From contig JAAXNY010000011.1 in the NCBI GenBank assembly GCA_013420905.1, forward strand, positions 930,001 through 994,000: a DNA stretch of 64,000 nucleotides. The letters are read 5' to 3'. The notes under the pieces are model-generated. The model ran no database searches. It saw only the letters and a program-made list of their open reading frames with translations, and was not told where the DNA came from. The stretch comes from Collybia mongolica (Eukaryota > Basidiomycota > Agaricomycetes > Agaricales > Clitocybaceae). A program made the position numbers and the translations under genes. Shown piece after piece: positions 46,444 to 58,135 of the stretch; the stretch's first letter is position 1, and every line of letters begins with the position of its first letter.

Positions 46444-47880
46444 CTAACCACAGCCATTTTCAGGATTGTAATCAAAGGAAGGAACGAATAGTCAAAACCG
46501 GATTCGAGACTGGGGGCCGTTGGCAATCTTGAGGGGGACGCGCTGCCTGAGGTGAGCGTAGGAATCACAAGAGATGGTTCATACAAACGCGCCCAATGTC
46601 ACGCGGGTGTAATTTTTTTGGCACGGTTCGGCTCACACGGACACGCGCAGGGAGCAAGGCGTCTAATAAGGTGTTTATACAGCCAGTCAAGTCATAAGTA
46701 TATGTGGGGGATACAGTATGAATACATGAATAGTATAGTACACACAACCACGTCGGGCTCAGTCAAGAAATTTTGGTTCAATCCAGGAAGCGAATAATGG
46801 CTGATCTAAAGCCACTGCAGACAGATTTCGGCCAAAACTAGAACCTCCAACTCGCGCAACGCCTTGTCAATATGCTCCTGACGCTATCCTCAAATGCTAA
46901 ATAGTGGTTGTATAGTGACGGATGGCGATGGTGGTTGGGCGCTTGTGGGAGGTCAGAGCTCAGATCATCCGAGGGCGCACAACACTCAACGCTTACCGCA
47001 ACCACTATGTACTACCCACCATCCTCAATCGAACGATGTGGTTTCTTTCACAACTCCGGTTCGGGGAGGCGAAGTCACGGTTCGTACGGGGATTTATATG
47101 ACGACGCTTACAACGAGAGAAATTCCGAAATCGCCTGGTCGTCCGGACCGTATCGACTTCTCTTTCATACTGCATGCCGCTCCGTGCCCACTCCCAGGCC
47201 CTAACATACAGAAGACACGATGTCCTTCGCAGGCAATCTCAAGCTACGCCCCGGTGACTTGATACAACCACTATCGTCCTGCTTCTTGTGCGAACTTGCC
47301 TAACAAAACAAAAACCGGCATATATCCTAGGGCTAGCTCACTCTTTTTTTATTCCTCTACCCGCCATGTTATCTTTGGTGCTAGGGATGCCTAAAAAAAC
47401 TCGTTCCAGGATTAGATGTCGGGAAATTATTATTGGCCTTTTCGCTCCAAGCTCATCGCCGGTCTATCCACGACGTGTGCACGATATACTGAACGTCTCA
47501 GAAATAGAAATACCATAGACCACAAATCACACACGCCTTGAGGCCTCGGACTGGATTTTATTTCCCGTTTCATTTTCCAACAATCACACGCCTCTGCAAA
47601 CCCTCCGCGTCTTGAACAGTGTGGGACCCAAGAACTCTCACAGCTTACACTTATGGGTCCCAACCTGTGAACAATCTACCCATATCTTCACATATTTTCG
47701 GAACGGCATATATAGTTTGCATGTTCAACGGAGCCTTCTTTGACTTCACTTTGTCTCGTGAACGCTCCGCCGAACTTCAAGTCCCTAATCCTTCTCCATT
47801 AACCTGAAGATGGATGCTTACTCTCACCAGTGTCTTGCCACAGCCGGCTCGAGCTCCCTAACACGCTTCCTAAGGCAGGA
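46444..47880. other. intergenic, divergent flanks, no firm gene
   Basis: About 1.4 kb between the histone-chaperone start (-) and the amidohydrolase start (+). A frame near 47005-47150 reads 'MYYPPSSIERCGFFHNSGS' and 'GDLYDDAYNERNSEIAWSS', which has a protein-like composition, but I could not extend it through introns or assign a family. Otherwise nothing is supported. Confidence 0.4.
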
Positions 47881-47886
47881 TATAAG
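47880..47886 (+). promoter_or_regulatory. TATA-like box of the amidohydrolase gene
   Basis: ATATAAG lies about 46-52 bp upstream of the start codon at 47932, on the same strand, in otherwise mixed sequence. Position and sequence fit a TATA box with a short leader. Confidence 0.45.
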
Positions 47887-47931
47887 ACCCATCCCTAGTT
47901 AGGAAGGAGCCAACTTATCGAAAGGCCCACC

Positions 47932-49563
47932 ATGAAGCTTTCGGTATCCCCACTGTGGATCTTATCTTCTTTCAATATCTTATGTTTCCTCCGTGGCGTT
48001 GGAGCGCGCAATTGGCGACGCAATGGAACTGGGACAATTGCTCTTGAAGAAGCATGGACCGTACCCGAGCTGGTAGGTTTGATAACGTATGTTCCTCTTT
48101 AAAATTCTTGAGCAATGCTCATTGTCTCCCGCAGCGCTGCCCCACCGCTTGGTAACATTCATAGACCCCCCGTTTCACGATGAGCTTTGACTGATTTATA
48201 TATTACAGGTCAAGACTTCGAAGATTTCTTAGCTAGTTTCACCGATGTGCATAATCGCCGCCTCACGCTTATGGACCAGAATGGAATTGACTTTGTGGGT
48301 ACCATCTGTTTGATACCAGAGTACTATTGTTCAACCGCTACGAAACCAGATGGTCCTGTCCTGCGCCACGCCCTGTATTCAAGGCATCTCTGACCCCGAA
48401 GAGGCTGCCAAAATGGCCATCAATGTCAACAACCAAATGGCAGCAGCCATTTCTAACAATACGGAGCGATTCGGCGGCTTTGCCTCTTTAGCTATGCATA
48501 ATGCGACCGAGGCAGCGCAAGAACTTCGTCGTTCAGTCAACGAGCTCGGCTTTTTGGGTTTGTCATCCCACCCGCCCAATTTTTTTATGGTGCTTAACAC
48601 GGCTCTTGGACATTTCAGGTGCATTGATAAATGACTACCAACAATCCGGTCCCGATAACGGTGCGCATCGGCCATCCTTCTCCGACTTTGCTTCCGACTT
48701 TGCTAAACCCGAGATGCGTCTCTAGCCACCCTGCTTTTCTATGACCAGCCGGAATACGACGTGTTCTGGCAAACGGTAACCGAATTGGACGTTCCAGTAT
48801 ACTTGCACCCACGAGGGAACATTGCGCAAGTTGCGGACTTGATATATGCCCATGCACGATTTATCAGGGGGCCTGTCGAAGAATACGCGGTGACGCTTGC
48901 AAATCATATCTTAGGGTACGTCGTAGTTTATGTTTCGCCTTGATTTGACACCTTTGATGGGTTGCATATAGGTTGTGTACCAATGGGGTATTCGAGTATG
49001 TACAGTGCCCAGCTTTGCCAGCTTCTTCGGAAAATAACTCTCCCTCACACAGTCGTTTCCCAAAACTTAACATCATTGTCGGACATTTGGGCGAACGGCT
49101 CCCCTCTGATCTCTTCAGGACCGATGAACGTACGCTGCACCGTTTGCCACATTTTAGGCACATCTAATATGGACTTGTCCTCAACAGAGCTACAGAGGCA
49201 GAAGCCTCGGGGTCTAGTCATGCTTCAAAACGCGTCGTCGTATTGGCAAACAAACCTATTCGAAACGACGTCGGGCAACTTTGCGACAGATCTGCTTAGG
49301 TTCCACATAGACCAGATCGGCTTGGACCGTATAATGTACTCTGTCGATTATCCATTCGTACGTCCTTTTTTTGTTAGATCCCCACATCGGTTCCCTCGTA
49401 GTCTGACCAATTGTAATTCTTTTTTTTGGTTTGGTTTGGTTAGGTGTCGATTCCGGAAGGAAATGTCTGGGTCAATAGTCTCAACAAGTTCTTGAACAAG
49501 AACGAGTTGACGTCCCTGAAGCGGGGGTTGGCTGCTAAGTTACTACGCCTGGATGATCACTGA
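47932..49563 (+). CDS. amidohydrolase-2 family decarboxylase (ACMSD / gamma-resorcylate decarboxylase-like)
   Basis: Metal-dependent non-oxidative decarboxylase or hydrolase of small aromatic acids, by family. The start gives a hydrophobic N-terminus '[20 protein letters not shown]' that could be a signal peptide. The family's first strand follows as '[13 protein letters not shown]' (ALEE in place of HxH, as in this subfamily). Further exons give '[20 protein letters not shown]', '[20 protein letters not shown]', '[20 protein letters not shown]', '[12 protein letters not shown]', '[20 protein letters not shown]', 'LHPRG' (metal-site His), '[14 protein letters not shown]' (His) and '[14 protein letters not shown]' (Asp). 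The last exon is '[15 protein letters not shown]' to 'LLRLDDH', stop at 49561-49563. The metal and catalytic residues of the family are present. About eight exons. It converges on a P450 gene 700 bp away. The substrate cannot be read from the sequence. Confidence 0.85.
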
Positions 49564-50264
49564 AGGGGGGTTTGGTTCTTCGTGGAATTTTCTGCTGTAG
49601 AAGTCTGACGGTAGATACATCTGTCATCGTGTTTTCCTGTTAAGCAGTTCGTTGATGTATTAAATTGACATCTAACACCTAGTACTAAGCGATCGTAAAT
49701 AAATCCTATCGAGTTAATGGTTCAGACGTCAGACACGGATAGCTTGAGGTACAAATACTGAGTTTATCCGTGTAGGTGCTGAAACCAGTGCCCACGTCGT
49801 ACACGAACTCGGTCGATGGGACAAAAAATTCTCACTGTGCGTAAGGGTGTCTCGCTGCTCGAGTGCTAGTTATATGCTTATGGATTCATCAGACAAAGGC
49901 CTTGTACCCTTCGCCTGGGGATACATGTACCCATGAGTGGACCCCGTCGTTATGAGTCGATTTTACTCTGAGACGGGTCTGATATACCTAGACACGACGA
50001 GGGAAGGTCATCCGATGTGGTTCCTGTCAACCGGCCCTATCTTTTTTGTCCAAATAAATGCTAGTAAGGCCGACAGGGGCGTATGTATTCCTTATCAATG
50101 CAATCACCGTGGTCATGCCACGAGTCGCAAAATGCTGATGATGAGGAGCTTGTGAACTCAATCATAATGTTAAAGACGTAGTTGTATAGTGTGGATTACA
50201 GCTACACAGCACGCTGAGGCTCGCTATTTAGAGTAACAATCAACTCAGTATCTACATGAATGCG
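49564..50264. other. convergent intergenic region
   Basis: About 700 bp between the 3' ends of the amidohydrolase and P450 genes. A short plus-strand frame (49937-50155) overlaps nothing recognisable. Presumably terminators only. Confidence 0.4.
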
Positions 50265-52460
50265 TCAGGATCGAAGCAGCCTTTCAATTTCCTTCGACCG
50301 TGGTTTCAATGAGCATTTGAACGGCAGGGGTATACTTTGAAATCAATGAGATTGGGATTGCCGTAAGTCATGATTCAGGGTCTGCGCACCATATCAATTC
50401 GTGTGAGTATTCATGAGTCGGCTCGATAACATTTTCATCCTTGTCGACAGCTTTAGATATATCAAAGGCTACGATTATGGAAGCGATGGCAATCCAAACA
50501 GAGGCTAATGCCATGTGGCGTCCAGGACAGCGTCTAGTATAAGCAAGCATCATTCCGGCTTTTGTAAGTTCGTGTTTGAAATAGGAAGGTGGAAATGACA
50601 GACCTTCTTCCAAATCCAAATGTTACATGCTCGGGATCCCTTACGTCGGGATTCAGTTTCCCATCCTTGATGAATCGATCCGGGTTGAACTCGTGAGGTT
50701 CTGGGTAGATAGTTTCGTCGTGAAGCATGGCCCTGCAAAGGAGTATAAGCTTGCCGGAGTCATCAGGAGGAGCGCGGCATACTCACCACAAATTGGCTAT
50801 CACAATTGAACCCGCTGGGATCCGGTATCCGTTATATATGTCCTCGACATCCATATGATGCGGAAAACCTAAAATGACGATTTCAGTATTTTCACTTTTG
50901 CTAGTGTACAGAGACTTCACCAATGGGTGCGACGTCTCTCCATCTGAATGCTTCTTTCACAATCGCTGTTACATAAGGCAATGAATCCCGGTCGTCAAAT
51001 CCGGGTAACCGTCCAACGCCAAGGACCAAGTCGACCTCTTGCTGGGCCTTCTTCAACGCACCAGGGTTCGTTAGCAACCCAAGGATGCAAGACCCTATTA
51101 TTGATACTGTCTAAGGCGTGGTTTCAGGACTTCTAGTCGTGAATGGAGAACCCCTCAAACGTCATACCGTATCTGCGCCGGCTAGAAATAAGTGGAAAGG
51201 TCAGTGACACCGTTGGAGGTTAAAGTTGGAATATTGTCTCGCCTATATATAGAGCCCCAGCTGTATCCCTAATGACAGAGTCTTCAAAGACTGGATCTTG
51301 GCTTGTCTTTGACTTCTCCAAGCCGTAAGAAACAATGGATGGGGTGGCGGTCCCATTCTCCTGCGGTTGGAGTAGGCCGGGCCCGGAGTATGCAAAAAAT
51401 AAATGAAACTCACAACACTCTGTTTAGTAGCTTCAAACGGCATATCTGCCACCATCATCGCCAATTCCTTCCATTCCTTCGCCTTGCGTTTGAAACCTGC
51501 GAACGGCATCCAGTCAGGGACATACTTGAGTACCGGAATGGCGTCTACAAGAAATGCGCCTGGCACTGCAGCTATTGCTATAGATTTGGTGGCTTCTTTG
51601 ATTACAGGCATGTACGGATCGCCGGTAGGTAAAACATCAATTCCGTATGTGACGGACATGATTATTTCCCCTGCCATGCTACATCTACTCAGCCTAACCT
51701 GGGGAAAGAAGTTTGATGGCCACGTACTGTTTTATTTGATCCATGACGTCATCTGAGTCATCAAGCAAACGGCGAAGTAATCCATGGGTAGCCTTGAGCA
51801 GTTGAGGCTCCGTAGGATTGGCTTGAAAGGCCATGTGCAACAATTTACGACGTCTACGCCTGAATAGAAACATTGAGTCTAGAGGGGGAGGCGCGAATTA
51901 TCGAATAGCACCGACCAAGGTTCGCCTACATAGGTAGTCGTTAAGTATTGTAAGGTTAATCCTTGGTTGAATGGATGGATTGATTACCATACGGCATGAA
52001 CCCAAGGTTGTAATCCCATCCCATAAGTTCGCCCACCATTGGCATTCTTGGCCTTGAATGGAGTCAGAAATCTGTCCGAACAGATTACACTGTTTTACAC
52101 ACCGGCCAGAATACATATGAGATCTTTTCTCAAGAAGCTCTGTTGCCACTTCAGCGTTATCCAATACCACGATCGAAGTTCCTGCGACATCCAGATGGAT
52201 AATTTCGGTGTCTGTGGAAACAAGTCTGAGTTTCATGATCACGTAGGAACGCTTTGCAACTCACTTAATTCCTTGCACCACTCATGGTATTTAATCCACG
52301 GGAGATTTGTTGGTATATTGAGCAGATTTCCAATCAACGGTAATTTTTTAGGCCCGGGTGGCAGGGCAGAGCGGCGAAGAGAGTCTCTAAAATGTCGAGC
52401 GTAGATGTAGACACTGAGCGAGAAACAAGCAATAGCCCATAGCAGGCTGATTTGGCCCAT
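50265..52460 (-). CDS. cytochrome P450 monooxygenase
   Basis: Membrane-anchored, class II fungal P450. The start gives an anchor 'MGQISLLWAIACFSLSVYIY' and the hinge 'LPPGPKKLPLIGNLLNIP'. Further exons give 'EIIHLDVAGTSIVVLDNAEV', 'ELLEKRSHMYSGR', 'GDPYMPVIKEATKSIAIAAV', 'RKAKEWKELAMMVADMPFEA', the I-helix 'LAGADT' (about 51185-51170), 'QQEVDLVLGVGRLPGF' and K-helix 'VTAIVKEAFRWRDVAPIG' (ExxR). 'FPHHMDVEDIYNGYRIPAGS', 'NPDRF' and the heme loop 'TFGFGRR / CPGRHMALA' follow, the latter split by an intron. The final intron (about 53 bases, donor gtgcgc) removes an in-frame stop and joins 'THEYSHELI' to 'PLPFKCSLKPRSKEIERLLR', stop at 50267-50265. The style of the N- and C-termini is that of OrdA-like/CYP5150-type basidiomycete P450s. 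All key motifs are intact; substrate unknown. Confidence 0.88.
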
Positions 52461-53266
52461 GACAAGGTATCACCTAAGGGGGTGAAGAACGGAGTATGTT
52501 TTGACTATGTAAACAATTCATGGAGCCACCAGCGCTGGGGCATCAAGGGCATCAAGGGAGGTATTCAGGTCGAGGGATTGACAGGTAGGCTTGTTGTTGA
52601 CTTTCCATACATAGAAGACCTGGATCAGGGAGTTGGGAGAATCGGTATCGCGGCCACAACCATATAGTCTGCAGTCTACGGTGGCACCTCTGTCAGTGTC
52701 CCGCCAATGACTTTTTTCTTTCAACTCAGTATATCGTCGATCCAAGTCCTTAGTCGGATTGAAGCCACCTGAAACTCGAGACCAATTAATCAGGACTAGT
52801 CCAGGATGCCTGACATGATGTCGTAATGTGCGAGGTCGGGGTAGCCGTTGCTCCAGCCAGAATCCACAATCGGCGATCAACAAGGGACCAACAACTAATC
52901 CCAATATGAAACAAACATACTTGTGCTTCCTTCAAGGAACTGTGATGGCGACGAGTGCAATACCGCTGAAAAACGTCAGTACGGTGTCTCGTCGAGCTGG
53001 CGGTGTCTTGTGTGGGGGTACGTTGGTGCGCGCTGCTATAATACGTACAGATTAAGTGAGAAATAGAACGCGTAGAGATTTTGCTAGTCTGATGTTCGAA
53101 TTTGAAATCATGTTCATGAACGCATCACAGCGCGCTGCGCCACGATCATAACTAAATCCATAAAGTGAAGGCCTTTGAACAACAAAAGCAAATATTGCTC
53201 TGCGAGTCGCCTTTCCAAATTCTCGTCTTATCTCGCATTAAATAATTCAGCTTGTGTTCGAAACCG
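52461..53266. other. intergenic between divergent P450 and ARPC5 genes
   Basis: About 800 bp that should contain both promoters. A minus-strand frame at 52518-52904 is open for 128 codons ('LINWSRVSGGFNPTKDLDRR') but has no recognised domain and no good splice partners, so I do not call it a gene. Confidence 0.4.
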
Positions 53267-53898
53267 ATGGACGGAGCATTTAGGAAGATCGACATCGACG
53301 CGTTTGATGAGGATGTTATCCATGAATCCGAGCTTTACGACGCCGATCCTCGGGATCCAGCCGAGGTTTTGGACGAAGCGAAACAGAGACAGGTAGCCGT
53401 GAGGACATCTTTGGCCAAGTGGGTGGTCGACCTGTGGCATATCACCATTGTTGACGATCGCTTGGATTCGCAGGAGCGATATCGTGGGGGCGCTTTCTAT
53501 AGTCTTGGAAAATGCGCCATACGGACCCAATGTTGAACAAGCGAAGGTGTGTGCTCACTGAAAAGCTTAATATTAGGGCATCTCCTTAAATCTATCGCGC
53601 AGGAGGTGACACTGCAAACACTCCTGACAATCCTTAATACCACGAAATCGACGGAAATTCCCGCCGTGATCAAGTCGTTGCCGCAAGACAACCAGGATAC
53701 ACTCATGAAATACCTATACAAGGGAATGGCAATGCCAGGGTGGGGGGATATCAGCGGTAGTGTTCTGCTGGGATGGCATGAAAAGGTGTGTTTGTTGTAT
53801 GTTCTATGAGGTCATGTTCATAACAATTCCTGCAGTTGACAGAAGTAGCTGGAACGGGATGTATAGTACGAACCATGACAGACCGAAGAATTGTATAA
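53267..53898 (+). CDS. ARC15: Arp2/3 complex subunit 5 (p16-Arc)
   Basis: Smallest subunit of the Arp2/3 complex, which nucleates branched actin filaments at endocytic sites. Exon 1 gives 'MDGAFRKIDIDAFDEDVIHE' and 'EAKQRQVAVRTSLA'. An intron (53421-53473) leads to 'SDIVGALSIVLENAPYGPNV' and 'EQAK'. A second intron of 56 bases (about 53548-53604) leads to 'EVTLQTLLTILNTTKSTEIP', 'SLPQDNQDTLMKYLYKGMAM', 'PGWGDISGSVLLGWHEK'. A third intron (from about 53787) leads to 'LTEVAGTGCIVRTMTDRRIV', stop at 53896-53898. Length about 150 residues and block order are canonical. It converges on the F-box/WD40 gene with 113 bp between stops. Confidence 0.92.
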
Positions 53899-54011
53899 TA
53901 AAGCAGAGTCTATGTATCATGTGGGACGAACGTAAAAGGGTATTGATCACACCGGAATTGTTGAACACTATGGATCCAAAGGAAACATTGCTATGGCTAA
54001 TTTTCAACACA

Positions 54012-56757
54012 TCAAACGTCCTCCCCACGACTCCTGGCTTCAGCAAGGCTCAACTCAATGGCGAACCTCATATCTTCATCGATCTCCTCAAGCACTGGTG
54101 CCCCTCGGGGTAAGGAATTTCCATCGTTTTGAAGGGCACGGGGTGATGGTACTGCGGCGCCGTGCGTTGGGGATACTCCAGGGGGATTTCTAATGGACTG
54201 TGCCAATGGAACACTCCATGCCGATTGAACGGAACGAGGACTAGTTGAGCCCGCTGACCTGCTCGTGTTGGACCTTCGGGCCACATTCGTCCTGATTGAA
54301 CCGTTGGTTGGGATAGGGCTGGTACCCGCACTGATAGGAATGGTTCGTGTCTCTTTTGATAGGCCAGAATGAGGCGATATGGAGCCTCGTACGGTGTCCA
54401 GATCGTGTCTCGATGATATTTGAGAACTCTGATTTGGCCCAAGGGCAGGAATCTTCCAATCTTGTGGGGGAGACCTTCGTCCAGAATGGCTTGTAGCGGT
54501 CACTGGTGGCCTATCCTGGCTAGAGCTGGCGAAGGCCGTGGAAGGAATCTCACCGAAGTCACCTTCGAAAACTCCTTCGGTGTCAGTTGAAAGATAGGTC
54601 ATCGTGGCCGAGCGTCTATTGGCCTCCTGCATGGCCTCGTCGCGACTGAGCATGAGGAGGTAGTCAATTGCTTCTGCCTCATCTAAACCCATGCTTTCGA
54701 GCCTCGCTCGTTGCGCGCGCTCCCGTCCGTTCTTCCGCTCCACCTGCTCCGATTCTAGCTTGAGCAAATTTCTGGACTCGTTTATAGTTTGATGCATCTC
54801 TAGTTGTTCTGAAGCCAGTATAATCAGTATTTGAAAGTGTGGGAGATGAAGCCGCATACTGATATACTTTGCAATGCCTTTGTCTTTTTTCTTCTTTCCC
54901 TCTCCTATAGCATACCTATTCCTTAATCCGCCACCATTTCCGACGACTGGCCCTGCCTTCCATGCCAGTATTCTATCCCCGACACTGGCTACTAAAACCT
55001 CCTTCTCCGGGCCTATTAATATACGTGTAACGACTTCTCTGTCTCTTTGCTCCCATTGCACGGCAGCGCCGCGGCTCTGAGTCCGAGGCACTGGTGACAC
55101 GAACGACCTCAAGTGCTCGAATGTTAAACCGTCCCATACCTCTATAGCGCCACGAGCAGAGCCCGTGATAAGGGTTAAACCGTTCCATGCGAGTGCAGTT
55201 ACACTCGAACCGTCTTCGTGAGCCTCAAAGTTTCTTGTGGGGTGAACTGGAGTGCCATACGCAGGATGTAGGGCATGCCAGTCATATACACTGACGGATC
55301 CCATGTGATCGCCGACAAGCACAAAGCTTGAGCTAGAGGAGAAAAATGGAGATAGGGTTGCGATGGGCCCAAAGGATGGGTCACCAAAATAAGTGACTTC
55401 TATCTTGCCTGTTTCCTTTCCTATACGTAGTCGACAGAAATACGGGTCATCCGGGTATGCAATGAGAACGGTAGGGGATGAGGCGTGCGTATCAACGTGG
55501 AGGGAAACAGTGTCGTACGACCCGTGCGGGTCGCTGCCCCTCTTGAGTTCTGCATGACAAATTCGAGTTTCATGCACAGAAGTTGTAACAGAAGCATCCA
55601 GGGACTGTAGGTTGAGGCCCGACCATATTACGACATCTCCACTTCTCATGACACCGACGATGTATCCACCACAAAATGCCGCTGATACCTTGATACAAGC
55701 ATCGGGTACAAATATTTTCGGGTTCTTTGCAGACGTCCATAGGCACCGAACCTTTTTCGCATCCCAGACCTTTACATGGCCGTCTGCACTCGCCGTGACG
55801 ATCACCGCATTTGAGACCTCGTCCCATACCGCGTCAAGTACGGCCCCTTCGTGTTGATCATCAACAGTGCATCGTATTAGCTCCGCAGCTGTTCGCCTGC
55901 TGATCTCCATAGCCCTGCTCGCCGTTGCGACCGCAACTTCCCCATTCCTATATCCCCAGATCACCTTAGCTGTTCCTCCGTCAGAAGTAAAAACGCAGGT
56001 CGTGACATTGGGTGAAAATTCAACGTTAGGGTTTCCTATTCCTAATCCGGTCCGGGTTCCCGATGCGTCGAGAAACCCAGAAAGTATCTTCCCGGTGAGA
56101 GGGTAAGAACGAGCAACGATCCCGTATTGAACCGAAGAGCTGAGCAAAGAGTGCCCAGGCATGATGTGTGTTCCAGATATCGGCGAAAGAACTGGGGTGT
56201 GTGTTATTGTGGCATTGCGGGACCTTTCCCAGCGTCTACTCCGAGTGAGTCACTTCCACAAGAAAAAAATAAAATGAAACTCGGTGAACGTACCTTCTAA
56301 GGCGATATCTAGTGCAAAACTCATTTCTCCACGAGTTTTCCGAGCGTCGTAACATCAAACATTTAACATTGTCGTTGATGTCAGATTCAGGTCCTATCCC
56401 CAAAAACTGACAGACATATGCTCGATGCCAGGTGTTATCCTTTTTTATGTGTTCATGCAATGAATTGTTGACTTTGCCGACAGAGAGTAGCGACGGTGGA
56501 TCGAGGTAGGAAGTGATACCTGTAAGGGTCTCAGAAGGGACATCGAGGAGAAGTGAGATGCGGTTGGCATGTGGTCCATGTTGTTGATTGAGGTTCTGGT
56601 TCGTATTTGATGGTTTCAAGGGTTCTGTATCTTTATGTGTAGCTTGTATTTGCCTACTGGGCATATAACTTGTGAAGTATAGAGGTTTGCGAAGGGTGGT
56701 GCAGACCAAAAAAGCTTCGGACTGCAGAGGATGATAGCGATTCGGAAGCAAGATCAA
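54012..56757 (-). CDS. F-box / WD40-repeat / ubiquitin-interacting-motif protein
   Basis: Likely SCF ubiquitin-ligase adaptor. Exon 1 (56757 or a later Met near 56664) encodes an F-box: 'LLLDVPSETLTGITSYLDPP', 'LLSVGKVNNSLHEHIKKDNT', 'WHRAYVCQFLG'. A 59-base intron (about 56294-56236) joins it to a long exon with WD40-type repeats: 'VIWGYRNGEVAVATASRAME', 'GAVLDAVWDEVSNAVIVTAS' plus 'ADGHVKVWDAKKVRCLW', 'VGVMRSGDVVIWSG', 'VLVGDHMGSVSVYDW', 'VTALAWNGLTLITGSARGAI' plus 'EVWDG', and 'VLVASVGDRILAWKAG'. A 51-base intron (about 54859-54809) that keeps the frame open leads to a charged helix 'ERAQRARLESMGLDEAEAID', a Ser-rich linker, and at the extreme C-terminus 'DEDMRFAIELSLAEA', a good ubiquitin-interacting motif. 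Stop at 54014-54012. The target is unknown. Confidence 0.83.
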
Positions 56758-57108
56758 ATCTGGTTCACAATACTTAACACGAAAAGTATTACGTAATTAC
56801 ACTTAACATAATATACTGGAAGTTCTTCTACCATTGACGCTGACGATTGGGTTGAGGAATTCTGCCACCTTCACTTCCGGTATATGAACTACTCACACCA
56901 CGAAGGGTGAGGTGGGGTTATCCCGGCCCCAGCGGTGAGGCTGGTATTTCATATTCAATGTCAATTGTTGCTTTTGTCCAATATCATGATTTGGCCCAGA
57001 AACCACTTATGAGATGAGAGTCACAGCGACATTTATGGGTAATCTATTTCGTTGTTGGTTTACATATTCTACGAGCCCGCCTTATCCAACCAATTATAAG
57101 AGGAGGGC

Positions 57109-57136
57109 ACTTCAGTACTGGTACTGGTACTGGTAC
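57109..57136. repeat. short tandem repeat GGTACT
   Basis: The sequence reads GTACTGGTACTGGTACTGGTACT, about four copies of a six-base unit, in the region upstream of the F-box/WD40 gene. Simple microsatellite-type repeat. Confidence 0.75.
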
Positions 57137-57179
57137 TAATAATCGCCAAGACCATGCTTGTCTGATTTTCCGTTAGTAT

Positions 57180-58135
57180 CGCCCCCTCGCGCTTGCTCTA
57201 TGCTGACGGAAACCTCAGGAACTAAACCACGATAGCCTAAACACAGTGTTTTATGTGTTGCCAGCATTACAAAACTCCCCCGATTCGGCGGTTCCGACTA
57301 TCCGAGGAACTCTCTACTATGGAAAAGCGATGAAGACCTTAGTACAAGTGAGCCTCGTCGCGCTCTCTTCGATCCGTTGCTAATGAACGTAGTTACACTT
57401 CCCTCCTTCCGAAGGATCTCCAGCGCTACCTTGCAGTACGCACTTTAAATGGCAGAGCCATCGTAAATCAACTCAGGCTTAGTTCGAGCCCTCTTCCTCC
57501 CCCACTGTCTTCTCTAGCTTCTCGCGATGAGCTTCGCGCACGGCTCACTCGGTTGTTTATGCCTACTGTCTCGCCAAGCAAATTCGAACGAAGGCCCAGT
57601 TTCATGAAACTTACACGGTGCTGGTGGGATTGCATGGTGTACTCAAGAACATAGGTTATCCGAGCCTGGGCTCGCCGACTCCATGCTATCCATCCTAAAT
57701 GGCACGTTGGTCATGAAGCGACTGGCCTATCGCGGCATCGTGTCTTGTTTCGGAGCTGTCAACTGGTATTTAGGGACCCGGTGCACCGCATTCGGACTGA
57801 TCCGTGGATTGTCGAGCCTCGTTGATGGACTTTTATTTGCACTTCAAATGTCCAAGGCCCTTGCGGCTAATGTGGATGATATCGGTTACAGTAACTCGCG
57901 CATCGAAGCCAACATGCCGTACACCCACCCTGGGTTCAAGTTCCCCGGAAACGATGCTATCATTTCGCTACTGTTTTACAATTTACAAGAACATGAAAGA
58001 CTTCGGCAAGAACATCAAGCATTTTTGAGAAGCATCTTTTCCCACTATTGTCGGCGGAAATTTACATCCTGTGTCAGGGTCTTTCCATGTACATGTCTTG
58101 ACCTCCCTGGACTATATAAATGTGAGGTTCGATAG
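57180..58135 (+). other. unrecognised or decayed protein-coding locus
   Basis: Several protein-like stretches occur in order on +, but in different frames. About 57221-57345 reads 'ELNHDSLNTVFYVLPALQNS' and 'AVPTIRGTLYYGKAMKTLVQ', ending at a gtgagc donor. About 57391-57570 reads 'YTSLLPKDLQRYLAVRTLNG' and 'SLASRDELRARLTRLFMPTV'. About 57550-57700 (next frame) reads 'SVVYAYCLAKQIRTKAQFHE' and 'TYTVLVGLHGVLKNIGYPSL'. About 57890-58070 reads 'YTHPGFKFPGNDAIISLLFY' and 'LQEHERLRQEHQAFLRSIF'. They do not join through canonical splice sites without a frame break at the second and third transitions. I recognise no family. It is either a gene with missed introns or a recent pseudogene. Confidence 0.35.

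Noticed and set aside
52518..52904. 128-codon minus-strand frame between the P450 and ARPC5 genes
   Set aside because: No domain and no plausible neighbours in splicing; kept as intergenic.
57109..57136. GGTACT repeat as a possible regulatory array
   Set aside because: Only about four copies of a simple unit with no symmetry or spacing typical of factor sites; treated as a microsatellite.
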